Assembly (NCBI GenBank): GCA_964493385.1
Contig: CAZBNW010000078.1
Span: 1 to 11,922 of the forward strand
Reading direction: 5' to 3'
Length of the DNA: 11,922 bases
From: Loki-b32 sp964493385
GTDB taxonomy: Archaea; Asgardarchaeota; Lokiarchaeia; Sigyniarchaeales; SOKP01
The first letter of the stretch is position 1; every line of letters begins with the position of its first letter. The notes below the pieces were generated by a model that was not told the DNA's origin, did not search any database, and saw nothing but the letters and a program-made list of their open reading frames with translations. The position numbers and the translations under genes were made by a program. Shown here in pieces: positions 1 through 6,895 of this stretch.

Positions 1-2
1 TA

Positions 3-773
3 ATTCAAAAGAAATTAAAAACAGAGAATACATATTATTTAAATCAAAATGATATTATCTCATTGGTCTCAGATATTTTCGAATTAGCAATTCCGTTAAA
101 AAAAGATAACATACAATTTTTACTTCAGAAAGCTCTATTTGGATACCGTAGTTATGAGAATCGCTGGGATATGGTTCCACGCCCTGTTATTTACAATAAT
201 TTCATGAGATTTATACTTAGACTTTTTGGATTTAATTTAAATCTTAAAAAACTTTCTCATTGGGCAATACCAGATGTAATCATTAACTATATTGATTTTT
301 ATTTTGGATTAAATTCTAAAGTCTTATTTATTATTACAGACCTAAAGAGAAACAAAAAGGTAAAAAATTCTCAAGAAAGACTTTTAGAGAACATATGTGA
401 GTATATAATTTTATTAGAATTTGAAAACAGCACGTTGAAAAAAATTAGGCGAATTAATAAAGAAGAGCTTTTTTTAGGCACTTACTACAATTCATTAGAT
501 TCAATTAAGGAAATTATGTCAAAAAAATTTGGTTTTCTATCTGCTATTGTTATTTTTGATAAATTTTTACTTCAGAACATAGTAAAAAATTTTATTTTTG
601 GACACTCAAAATCGTTATTTTTCCCTAGATTGAAAACATTGAAGATGTTGAAGAATAAGAAATATCTGACTATATATCCAGAGTTTCCGCCTTATAAATT
701 AATGAATAAAAAAAGAACAATTTCCTTTGTGAAGCTAATATTACCCATTTTAATTGATAAGCACGAGTTTTAA
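3..773 (+). CDS. hypothetical protein, 5'-partial at the left edge
   Basis: I do not recognise this protein. The frame is open from position 3 to the TAA at 771-773, giving 256 visible codons with no stop up to the window edge. A TTG at 63 could serve as a start, but codons upstream of it read like normal protein, so the gene most likely begins outside the window. The product is rich in Ile, Leu, Phe, Lys and Asn. It has a basic, aromatic stretch near the middle of the N-terminal half (YRSYENRWDMVPRP) and several short hydrophobic stretches (for example VLFIITDL, FLSAIVIFDKFLL) that look like buried beta strands or helices rather than clear membrane spans. I see no nucleotide-binding or metal-binding motif. 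It converges on asd across a 61-base AT-rich spacer. A function cannot be assigned. Confidence 0.65.
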   Translation: MQKKLKTENTYYLNQNDIISLVSDIFELAIPLKKDNIQFLLQKALFGYRSYENRWDMVPRPVIYNNFMRFILRLFGFNLNLKKLSHWAIPDVIINYIDFYFGLNSKVLFIITDLKRNKKVKNSQERLLENICEYIILLEFENSTLKKIRRINKEELFLGTYYNSLDSIKEIMSKKFGFLSAIVIFDKFLLQNIVKNFIFGHSKSLFFPRLKTLKMLKNKKYLTIYPEFPPYKLMNKKRTISFVKLILPILIDKHEF

Positions 774-834
774 TATTCTTTATATAGAAAAAATATATAT
801 TTTAGAAACTTAACGTAAATTAATTTTGTATATA

Positions 835-1923
835 TTATTTTATAAACCCTTTAGCCACTAACAATTCCGCATTCAAAATTGCACCACCAGCAGCGCCCCT
901 TATTGTATTATGACTTAATGATACAAACTTATAATCAAAAACATTATCTTCTCTGAGTCTACCTACTGTTACAGCCATTCCTTTGTCATTATCTCTATCC
1001 TTCTTTGGTTGAGGTCTATCAATATTTTCTAAATAGATTATCGGCTGTTTTGGAGCAAAAGGTAAATCTAACTCTTGAGGCACAGATTTAAAATCTTTCC
1101 ATATTTTAATAATCTCTTCCTTTTTAGGTATTTTATCTGTGAATTTCATATTAACGGATGCAGTATGACCATCAAGAACAGGAACTCTAGTACAAGTAGC
1201 ACTAATTTCTATTGATTCATCATTCACAATTCCATTTTCTCCAACTTTCCCGAGGATTTTTAAAGGTTCTCTTTCTGTTTTTTCTTCTTCTCCACTAATA
1301 TAAGGTACAATATTATCAACAATATCCATAGATGAAACTCCGGGATATCCTGACCCCGAAACTGCTTGAAGTGTAGTGATTATCAATTTGCCTAATTTAT
1401 AACCTGCTTTTTCTAATGCATAAATTGGAGTAAGATAGCTTTGAAGAGAACAATTAGGTTTAACTACTACAAATCCATTAGCAAAACCCCTTTTTTTTTG
1501 TTGGATTGGAATTATATCTATATGGTTATGGTTAATTTCTCCAATTATCATAGGTACATCAGGAGTCCACCTATGTGCTGAATTATTAGAAATTACAGGT
1601 ATACCTTTTTCGGCATATTTAAATTCAATTTTTTTTATATCCTCTTTATTAGGTAAGTTAATTGCAGAAAAAACAAAATTAACTTTTGGATTTAGTGATT
1701 CAAAATCCTGGACATCTCTTACAATTAAATCTTGTAAAACCTGGGGAATTGAAAATGACATTTGCCATTTTTCTTTAACCGATTCTTTATATGTTTTACT
1801 TGCTGATCTTGGAGATGCTGCAACATCTACAATTTGAAACCAAGGATGATTTTGTAATAATTTAATATAATTTTGCCCTACAACTCCAGTCGCTCCTAAG
1901 ATGCCAACTTTAAATTTTTTCAT
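835..1923 (-). CDS. asd: aspartate-semialdehyde dehydrogenase (archaeal/fungal class)
   Basis: NADP-dependent reduction of 4-aspartyl phosphate to aspartate semialdehyde, the branch-point step to threonine, methionine and lysine; cytosolic. The 362-residue length is normal for the class. The N-terminal Rossmann fold starts with GATGVVGQ (residues 10-17). A conserved SNNSAHRW lies at 112-119. The catalytic cysteine is C158 in KPNCSLQSY. The glycine-rich VSGSGYPG is at 188-195. The substrate and acid-base residues are in TRVPVLDGHT, with R246 and H253. The RVPVLDGH form and overall length point to the archaeal/fungal class rather than the classical bacterial one. The start ATG (complement of 1921-1923) directly precedes the KVGILGATG motif, so it is well placed. 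No strong Shine-Dalgarno is seen, but a TATA-like box lies about 20-35 bases upstream. It is transcribed alone, with no lysine or threonine pathway gene beside it. Confidence 0.96.
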   Translation of the reverse strand: MKKFKVGILGATGVVGQNYIKLLQNHPWFQIVDVAASPRSASKTYKESVKEKWQMSFSIPQVLQDLIVRDVQDFESLNPKVNFVFSAINLPNKEDIKKIEFKYAEKGIPVISNNSAHRWTPDVPMIIGEINHNHIDIIPIQQKKRGFANGFVVVKPNCSLQSYLTPIYALEKAGYKLGKLIITTLQAVSGSGYPGVSSMDIVDNIVPYISGEEEKTEREPLKILGKVGENGIVNDESIEISATCTRVPVLDGHTASVNMKFTDKIPKKEEIIKIWKDFKSVPQELDLPFAPKQPIIYLENIDRPQPKKDRDNDKGMAVTVGRLREDNVFDYKFVSLSHNTIRGAAGGAILNAELLVAKGFIK

Positions 1924-1940
1924 AGGTTACCACATTAGAA

Positions 1941-1960
1941 CTTATATTATATTTTAAAAT
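1941..1960 (-). promoter_or_regulatory. putative TATA-box region for asd
   Basis: On the minus strand this stretch reads as an A/T-only run containing AAAATATAATATAAG, 18-37 bases before the asd ATG. An archaeal TATA box at this distance would give a very short or absent leader, which agrees with the lack of a Shine-Dalgarno sequence. The whole spacer is AT-rich, so the match is weak evidence on its own. Confidence 0.35.
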
Positions 1961-2100
1961 CAGAGAATATTGAAAAATTTATAGATTTTTAGCTTATTTT
2001 ATCATAAAATCCCAACGTAATATTTTTTATTTATTAAATTTTTAATTATCAGAAACTTTAATTTATAACGAAATAAGAAATTATTTGATGAAGTATAGGA

Positions 2101-2110
2101 TTATAAATAA
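2101..2110 (+). promoter_or_regulatory. putative TATA box for the 2133 gene
   Basis: TTATAAATAA lies 23-32 bases before the ATG at 2133, the spacing expected if transcription starts at or just before the start codon (leaderless mRNA, common in archaea). The start has no Shine-Dalgarno upstream, which fits. The box lies in the divergent 1924-2132 spacer, which holds no gene. It could also drive the GTPase-mfnF-mfnE run downstream. Confidence 0.4.
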
Positions 2111-2132
2111 TTATCATTATGTGTAACTTACC

Positions 2133-2663
2133 ATGCCCAGACCTTATGATGAGTTAGAAAAAAAGGCAGAAGAATTAGAAAAAAACTCTAAGGAAGAATT
2201 TAATAATAAAAAATTTATATTAGCAATTTCACTTTTAGAAGAAGCTAAAGAAATTTACTCACAATTAGGATTTCAAGGAAAAATTGGGATGATCAACAAG
2301 CGAATTGTGCAGATGAAAAATTTAATCAAGTTTGAAAAGCAAGATACTGTTGTACAAACAAAAGGCGAGCAAGATTTTCAAAAGCGCGTTCAAAAAGTTA
2401 TAAGTGAAAAAAAAAGGTATGAAGATAAGAAAGCAACCATACAAATAGCTCCATCTCCAGAAATGAAAAAATTACTTGAAAAAATTAATATGCTGAAAGA
2501 AAAAGCAGAAAAAGAAGAGAAATTAAACAAATTTTCAAGAGTCATAGGAAGATATGAATATATATTAGAATTATATAAATCGATACCAACAGATATAATG
2601 GATTTATCAAAAGAGATTATAGAAATTGAGAATAAATTATCTGTTATAAGGACAAAAAAATAG
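2133..2663 (+). CDS. small all-helical TPR-like/coiled-coil protein
   Basis: A 176-residue, highly charged, cytosolic protein predicted to be almost all helix. Residues 5-65 form a helical hairpin with TPR-like spacing (ILAISLLEEAKEIYSQLG near 29-46, then a second helix). Residues 110-172 form a second hairpin (MKKLLEKINMLKEKAEKEEK, then RYEYILELYKSIP). A Lys/Gln/Glu-rich linker at 66-108 joins them. There is no catalytic motif, signal peptide or membrane segment. I cannot name a family. The look is of a protein-interaction adaptor, a kind common in Asgard genomes as uncharacterised proteins. It precedes the GTPase gene by 47 bases on the same strand, so co-transcription is possible, although the T-rich stretch near 2674-2690 could end a transcript. 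A role as partner of the GTPase is only a guess from position. Confidence 0.8.
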   Translation: MPRPYDELEKKAEELEKNSKEEFNNKKFILAISLLEEAKEIYSQLGFQGKIGMINKRIVQMKNLIKFEKQDTVVQTKGEQDFQKRVQKVISEKKRYEDKKATIQIAPSPEMKKLLEKINMLKEKAEKEEKLNKFSRVIGRYEYILELYKSIPTDIMDLSKEIIEIENKLSVIRTKK

Positions 2664-2710
2664 TTATTTTAAATTTCTTTTTATTTTAATAAAATATTTA
2701 CTGAACTTTT

Positions 2711-3751
2711 ATGAAAAATCCCTTTGACGAATTTTATCATGTTTTAAACTCAAAAGAATTATTAGATATTGCCTTTAAGAAGGGAATGAAAAGCTCCGCT
2801 CAAGTTTCAAAAAATGCACCTATTCTGATTAAGGCAAAAAAAAAAGAATCTAAGCGAATTAAGGTTGCTATTGAGGAGCTCATAAAGAGAATTTTAAGTA
2901 TCATAAAGATGGTCCCTATTATAAACGATCTTCCAGATTTTTATAGAGAATTGGCATCTATTTTAGTTAGTATTGATGAATTAAAATTGACTTTGGGCAA
3001 ATTAAATGGAATTTTGCCCATTCTAAGTAAAATCAAGAGAGAATATATTGGTACACTAAGCAGAATAGAAGCTCCAAAAGAAGGCGATCAATTACGAAGA
3101 GCTGCTTTTGGGAGGATATCTTCAATTATAAATAAACAAAGCAATAATCTTAAATATTTAAACAAAATTAGAGGGCGTTTAAGAGAAATTCCTTCAATCG
3201 ATTACACAATGCCATGTGTGGTTATTGCGGGGTATCCAAATGTAGGAAAAAGTAGTATAGTAAAAAATATCTCCACAAATAAAAAGATTGAAGTTAAAGA
3301 ATATCCATTTACTACTAAAAAACTGAATATGGGACATCTAGAGATTGAAAGAAGATTTGATAAAATAAAAATACAGTGTTTGGATACTCCGGGGATTTTA
3401 GATCGTCCTATGACTAAAAGAAATAATATAGAATTGCAAGCAATTCTAGCTTTAAGATTGATATCTGATTTAATTATCTTTGTCTTCGATCCTACGCCTG
3501 CGTGTGGGTACTCAGTTGATGCTCAATTAGAATTGTTTAATGAAATTAATGATAGTTTTTCTAAAGAAGGAAAAATAGAAATTATAATAGTATTTAATAA
3601 AAAAGATCTAGCAAGTAAGGCTGAAATTGATTATTTGAAAAATACACTAAAACTCAGCGATGATGATTTTTTTTTAACTAATGCTCTTACAGGTGAAAAT
3701 TTAGAAAAAATAATATCTCTTTTGAAGCAAAGATATGGCGAAAATGGATGA
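2711..3751 (+). CDS. NOG1-like GTPase (OBG-HflX-like superfamily)
   Basis: A 346-residue GTP-binding protein of the short archaeal NOG1 type, probably acting in large ribosomal subunit assembly (inferred from the family). The N-terminal 1-160 is a basic helical bundle like the NOG1 N-terminal domain. The G domain runs from about 167 to the end. G1 is GYPNVGKSS (174-182), G2 is in the PFTT segment (199-202), G3 is DTPGILD (225-231), G4 is NKKD (296-299), and G5 is probably TNALTGEN (323-330). The C-terminal extension of eukaryotic Nog1 is absent, as usual in archaea. All nucleotide-binding motifs look intact. The ATG at 2711 follows an A/T run (2687-2700) that could be a promoter element. The 3' end abuts or overlaps mfnF: the stop TGA at 3749-3751 lies one base before an ATG, so the two are likely translated from one mRNA. 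Ribosome assembly and cofactor synthesis have no obvious functional link. Confidence 0.9.
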   Translation: MKNPFDEFYHVLNSKELLDIAFKKGMKSSAQVSKNAPILIKAKKKESKRIKVAIEELIKRILSIIKMVPIINDLPDFYRELASILVSIDELKLTLGKLNGILPILSKIKREYIGTLSRIEAPKEGDQLRRAAFGRISSIINKQSNNLKYLNKIRGRLREIPSIDYTMPCVVIAGYPNVGKSSIVKNISTNKKIEVKEYPFTTKKLNMGHLEIERRFDKIKIQCLDTPGILDRPMTKRNNIELQAILALRLISDLIIFVFDPTPACGYSVDAQLELFNEINDSFSKEGKIEIIIVFNKKDLASKAEIDYLKNTLKLSDDDFFLTNALTGENLEKIISLLKQRYGENG

Positions 3752-3752
3752 A

Positions 3753-4823
3753 ATGAATATTTTAGGACTCGACGTTGGAGGAGCAAACACCAAAGCTGCT
3801 CTAATTATATTCAAAAATTCTGGGATTTATAAATCATTCTCCTATATTGAATATTTCCCATTCTGGGAAAAAACTTTGAGCCAAATACCAGAAATGTTTA
3901 ATAGAATTGTGTTAAATTTAATTGAAAAGAATGCTCTGACTTTAGAAAAAATCGATTTTTTTGCAGTAACAATAACAGCGGAACTTTCTGACGCCTTTCA
4001 AACTAAAAGAGAGGGAATTTTAACAATATTAGAAGCACTTGAAAAAGTTTTTCATAAGGATAAATTAAAATTCATAACTAATCAAAGTAAATTTATTGAT
4101 TACACAACAGCTAAATCTGTTTATTATTTAATCGCAGCAGCTAATTGGGCATCAACTGCTTCATTTTTAGGGCAATATACATCTCAATGTATTTTAATTG
4201 ATGCGGGGTCAACAACTATTGACATCATTCCAATTCTTGACGCAGTCCCAGTACCACTAGGAAAAGATGATATTTCACGTCTAATAAATAATGAGTTAAT
4301 CTATACAGGAGGTTTGAGAGCAACAATTCCTTCCATTACTCATCACGTTCCTTATAAAGGTAAAAGTATACGTGTTTCCTTTGAAAAATTTGCTTTAATT
4401 TCTGATGTTCATAGAATTTTGAATAATATTTCAGAGGAAGATTATATTAACGACACTGCTGACAATCGGTCAAAATCGTTAGAAGATTGTTATGCTCGAC
4501 TTTCTAGGGTAATTTGCATGGATATTGAAACAATTTCAAGGGAAGATTTAGACCTTATAGCTAATTATATTTATCAAAAACAATTAGATATTATTACGCG
4601 AGAAATTAGAGCGTTCATTGATAACCTTACCATTAGATTCAAAGAATTTAAAAATAACCCAAAATTCGTAATAACTGGTTTGTCTGCGGAATTCTTAATA
4701 AGAAAATCTTTAGAAAAATTGGGTTATAATAATATTTCTTCATATGAAGAAATTACTCAGATTCCTGACAGTATTAATTCTTCTGCTTTTGCTGTAGCAG
4801 GAGCATTTTATTATCAATTATAA
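3753..4823 (+). CDS. mfnF: MfnF, methanofuran biosynthesis aminomethylfuran-tyramine coupling enzyme (ASKHA fold)
   Basis: MfnF condenses gamma-glutamyltyramine with (5-(aminomethyl)furan-3-yl)methyl diphosphate to form the core of methanofuran (EC 2.5.1.131). It was long annotated as a hydantoinase-like 'H4MPT-linked C1 transfer pathway protein'. Numbered from the 3735 ATG, the sequence shows the ASKHA phosphate-1 loop LGLDVGGANTK (10-20), the family signature TITAELSDAFQTKREG (79-94), phosphate-2 LIDAGSTTIDIIP (154-166), a DTADNRSKSLEDCYARL block (240-256), and the adenosine-site FVITGLSAEFL (311-321). The length is typical (about 320-360 residues). In-frame ATGs lie at 3735, 3744 and 3753. 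I chose 3753 because homologues start only a few residues before the phosphate-1 loop, and it begins one base after the GTPase stop. A start at 3735 would overlap the GTPase gene by 17 bases. mfnE follows after 15 bases, so the pair forms an operon. Confidence 0.9.
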   Translation: MNILGLDVGGANTKAALIIFKNSGIYKSFSYIEYFPFWEKTLSQIPEMFNRIVLNLIEKNALTLEKIDFFAVTITAELSDAFQTKREGILTILEALEKVFHKDKLKFITNQSKFIDYTTAKSVYYLIAAANWASTASFLGQYTSQCILIDAGSTTIDIIPILDAVPVPLGKDDISRLINNELIYTGGLRATIPSITHHVPYKGKSIRVSFEKFALISDVHRILNNISEEDYINDTADNRSKSLEDCYARLSRVICMDIETISREDLDLIANYIYQKQLDIITREIRAFIDNLTIRFKEFKNNPKFVITGLSAEFLIRKSLEKLGYNNISSYEEITQIPDSINSSAFAVAGAFYYQL

Positions 4824-4838
4824 GAAATATATAAGAAT

Positions 4839-5561
4839 ATGAAACATACAACATCAATATTTAAAATAGGAGGCAAAATTTTAGAGGATTTTGAAAATCT
4901 TAATTCTACCATCTCGCAATTAACACAGATTTTTAATGAAAGTTTGATTCAAAAAATAATTTTAATACCTGGAGGTGGCTCACTCGCAAATTTTATCAGA
5001 AAAGTATACAATGAATTAAAATTTACTGAAGAGCTTGCTCATTGGATGGGAATCATTTCTATGAACTATAACGGATTAGAATTAAGTAAGAAATTTCCTA
5101 AACTAGAAGTTATTGAAGATTTTGATAAATTAAAAAAAATATGTAAATCCTTCTGTATATTTTTACCATATCAATTTCTGAAAGAAAATGATAAACTACC
5201 ACATAGCTGGGATGTAACCTCTGATTCAATAACTTTATTTTTAGCGAAAGAACTGGGATTACATGAATGTTTTTTAATTAAAGATGTTGATGGTATTTTA
5301 AATAATAAAACCCAGGTTATTAAAGAAATCTCAGCTTCAGAATTTAAAAAAATGAGAGAATCAAGGAAATTAGCTGAAGTTAAATCGAATATTGAAGAAA
5401 TAAAAAAAGGATCAACGCCAATTGATCCTTATACCATAACACTAATTAATACATATAATATTTCGTGTATTATTTTAAATGGTTCTAAAAATACAGTTAG
5501 AATCTTAAATTATTTTAAATCAACTAAACCAGAAGAAAAGTTATATACTAAAATTATATGA
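4839..5561 (+). CDS. mfnE: MfnE, [5-(aminomethyl)furan-3-yl]methyl phosphate kinase
   Basis: An amino-acid-kinase-fold enzyme that phosphorylates (5-(aminomethyl)furan-3-yl)methyl phosphate to the diphosphate (EC 2.7.4.31), the substrate MfnF uses next. Over 240 residues it shows the N-terminal KIGGKIL (9-15, phosphate-binding Lys and Gly-Gly), IPGGGSLAN (43-51), AHWMGIISMNYNG (67-79), LPHSWDVTSDSITLFLA (120-136), LIKDVDGI (146-153) and IDPYTITLI (195-203). The HSWDVTSDS block separates this archaeal family from UMP kinase and acetylglutamate kinase. It starts 15 bases after mfnF. The adjacency of the kinase and the enzyme that uses its product supports both calls. The earlier genes mfnA-D (tyrosine decarboxylase, furan synthase, aminotransferase, glutamate ligase) are not in the window. 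After its stop comes a 146-base AT-rich gap. Confidence 0.9.
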   Translation: MKHTTSIFKIGGKILEDFENLNSTISQLTQIFNESLIQKIILIPGGGSLANFIRKVYNELKFTEELAHWMGIISMNYNGLELSKKFPKLEVIEDFDKLKKICKSFCIFLPYQFLKENDKLPHSWDVTSDSITLFLAKELGLHECFLIKDVDGILNNKTQVIKEISASEFKKMRESRKLAEVKSNIEEIKKGSTPIDPYTITLINTYNISCIILNGSKNTVRILNYFKSTKPEEKLYTKII

Positions 5562-5650
5562 AAAGCTTTCTGTGTAATTTAGCTAGGATTTAATGATATC
5601 TTTGTTAAATCTTCTTATTAAAATTAAAGTTTTAATTAAATTGAACTTAA

Positions 5651-5660
5651 TTTATAATTA
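5651..5660 (+). promoter_or_regulatory. putative TATA box for the dehydratase operon
   Basis: TTTATAATTA lies about 50 bases before the ATG at 5708. Transcription starting some 25 bases downstream would leave a leader of roughly 25 bases carrying the weak GTGA Shine-Dalgarno-like sequence at 5697-5700. The surrounding 5562-5707 gap is so AT-rich that alternative boxes exist. Confidence 0.28.
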
Positions 5661-5707
5661 ATATAATTTTTAAAGTTAAATTTTGTAAATTTAATAGTGA
5701 AATCAAA

Positions 5708-6208
5708 ATGGATATTGAAGAGATGAAAAAAAATGCTCAATTTCTAATTGACAATATAAAAGGAATGGATATTCCTGGCTCTACGACGTTAAATATCAGG
5801 TATAGAAATATGGTCAATTTTGCTAAAGTTTATGGAATAACTAATCCAAAGTATATCGGATCAGAGGAGGAAGGTGTTGTTGCTTGTCATGCGTTTGCAA
5901 ATTTTTATACAATCAAAGCTATATACAAACTACTAATAGGATTTAAGTTAAATCAAGATGGCAGAGAACGAGGAATTGCGCTTGATCTAGGCAAATTATT
6001 ACATGCCGGGAATCGATATAATTGGGAAGGCTGCGTTGATGTTAAACCTGGGGATAAACTAACAGTAACGGGAAAATGTGTTGATGTTAAATTAGTAGAA
6101 AAAAACATGATGTTATTTACTGACTTTTTATTAAATGTAAAAAATCAAAATAATGAACCAGTTTGTAATATTACTATCTCTGCTGGTTTTCGTAAAGGAG
6201 GGTATTAA
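5708..6208 (+). CDS. HadA-like subunit, FAS1/MaoC N-terminal-type hot-dog dehydratase
   Basis: A 166-residue single hot-dog-fold protein resembling the MaoC_dehydrat_N / HadA group, the substrate-binding partner in two-subunit (3R)-hydroxyacyl-thioester dehydratases. Visible signs are the early helix and strand with YRNMVNFAKVYGITNPKYI (32-50), the HAFANF segment (61-66), and the strongly typical LHAGNRYNWEGCVDVKPGDKL segment (98-118, where 'V-PGD-L-V' is the family hallmark). Aligned to the next gene's GDTNPIH motif, this subunit has I44 in place of the catalytic Asp and Y49 in place of the His, so it is probably not catalytic by itself. It ends one base before the partner's ATG, and the two would form a heterodimer. 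The substrate is unknown; acyl-CoA is more likely than acyl-ACP in an archaeon. The start ATG has a GTGA seven bases upstream. Confidence 0.8.
   Translation: MDIEEMKKNAQFLIDNIKGMDIPGSTTLNIRYRNMVNFAKVYGITNPKYIGSEEEGVVACHAFANFYTIKAIYKLLIGFKLNQDGRERGIALDLGKLLHAGNRYNWEGCVDVKPGDKLTVTGKCVDVKLVEKNMMLFTDFLLNVKNQNNEPVCNITISAGFRKGGY
6196..6202 (+). promoter_or_regulatory. strong Shine-Dalgarno fixing the HadB-like start
   Basis: AGGAGGG at 6196-6202 ends 7 bases before the ATG at 6210 and lies inside the 3' end of the HadA-like gene. It is the clearest ribosome binding site in the window. It settles the start at 6210 rather than the ATG at 6153, which would add 19 residues with no place in the hot-dog fold and overlap the upstream gene by 56 bases. 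Confidence 0.85.
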
Positions 6209-6209
6209 A

Positions 6210-6758
6210 ATGGTTAAAGTTTCAGATCTAAAAGTTGGACAGGTATTAAAAAATGAATTTGAAGGAATCACCCGAGATCTACTAAAACAATACGCAAAAG
6301 CATCGGGAGACACAAATCCTATTCATATTAATGAAGCTGTAGCTGAAAGAGCAGGACTTAAAGGTGTTATTGCCCATGGTTTACTTAGTTTCGGCTTTAT
6401 TTCAAAATTATTCGAAGATTTTCTCGAACACGGAAAATATGGAAACTTTATTGATATAGGTGTACAAATGCTGGGGATGGTAAGATGTGGTGATCTTCTC
6501 ATTACTGAAGCAACCGTTAATAAGATTGAGGGTAAAAGAGTACATTTTGATGTAAAACAGACGACTATAACGAATGTTGATGTTAAGGACAATGATGGTA
6601 ATATTGTAAAACAATTCGAAGCAGGTGAAAGAGGGTATATATCTGACAAAGATATTGAAAGAGGTTTAGTAAAGACAAAAGAAATACCAGAAGGAATTTT
6701 AACTTATCGAGAAAGAATTGCAACTCCCGGACAAGCTATTATTGAGCTATTTGACTAA
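6210..6758 (+). CDS. MaoC/HadB-like (R)-hydroxyacyl dehydratase or enoyl-CoA hydratase, catalytic subunit
   Basis: A 182-residue hot-dog protein of the MaoC / R-specific hydratase-2 group. It interconverts (3R)-3-hydroxyacyl and trans-2-enoyl thioesters. The hydratase motif is complete: YAKASGDTNPIHINE (28-42) carries the catalytic D34, N36 and H39, followed by GLKGVIAHGLLSFGFI (49-64) as in MaoC and HadB. The central helix and later strands (LGMVRCGDLL, near 88-97) match the family. The C-terminal tail after about 145 is longer than in a minimal MaoC domain. Translation is coupled to the HadA-like gene, with a one-base gap and a strong Shine-Dalgarno. The pair parallels HadAB of mycobacterial FAS-II in layout only. 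Possible roles are beta-oxidation or its reversal, a polyhydroxyalkanoate-type supply, or lipid synthesis. The neighbours do not decide between them. Confidence 0.88.
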   Translation: MVKVSDLKVGQVLKNEFEGITRDLLKQYAKASGDTNPIHINEAVAERAGLKGVIAHGLLSFGFISKLFEDFLEHGKYGNFIDIGVQMLGMVRCGDLLITEATVNKIEGKRVHFDVKQTTITNVDVKDNDGNIVKQFEAGERGYISDKDIERGLVKTKEIPEGILTYRERIATPGQAIIELFD

Positions 6759-6779
6759 TAACTAAATCCGTGTTGCTAC

Positions 6780-6818
6780 TTTTTTCTTATACTTATTCTT
6801 TTTTTTATAAATTTTTTT
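6780..6818 (+). terminator. T-rich archaeal-type terminator after the dehydratase operon
   Basis: Beginning 21 bases after the HadB-like stop there are three T runs: T6 at 6780-6785, T8 at 6799-6806 and T7 at 6812-6818. There is no clear stem-loop, as expected for oligo-T archaeal termination. The TTTTATAAAT within it (6803-6812) could also act as a TATA box for the HEAT gene, leaving a leader of about 60 bases. Confidence 0.45.
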
Positions 6819-6895
6819 ATACTAGTTGAAAGATATTTTTAATAGAAGAGATCATTGAAGTATAATTTTTAAAAAAATATATTATACCTACCGCA

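Noticed and set aside
1924..2132. Possible RNA gene or riboswitch in the divergent spacer
   Set aside because: I found no tRNA-like T-loop, kink-turn or paired stems. The spacer is nearly all A/T and is explained by two divergent promoters.
2119..2157. 12-codon ORF starting at ATG 2119, overlapping the start of the 2133 gene
   Set aside because: It is very short, in another frame and without a ribosome binding site. It is most likely chance next to the promoter.
6153..6209. Upstream ATG extension of the HadB-like gene
   Set aside because: The strong AGGAGGG at 6196-6202 directs the start to 6210. The extra 19 residues overlap the HadA-like coding region and do not belong to the hot-dog fold.
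6131..6649. Minus-strand ORFs of 60, 108 and 68 codons opposite the two dehydratase genes
   Set aside because: They lie wholly opposite well-supported hot-dog genes, have low-complexity Ser/Ile/Phe-rich products, and show no motif or start signal.
6837..6849. 13-base match TTTTAATAGAAGA shared with 11817-11829
   Set aside because: It is short and AT-rich. The flanks diverge at once, so chance similarity is the simplest explanation.
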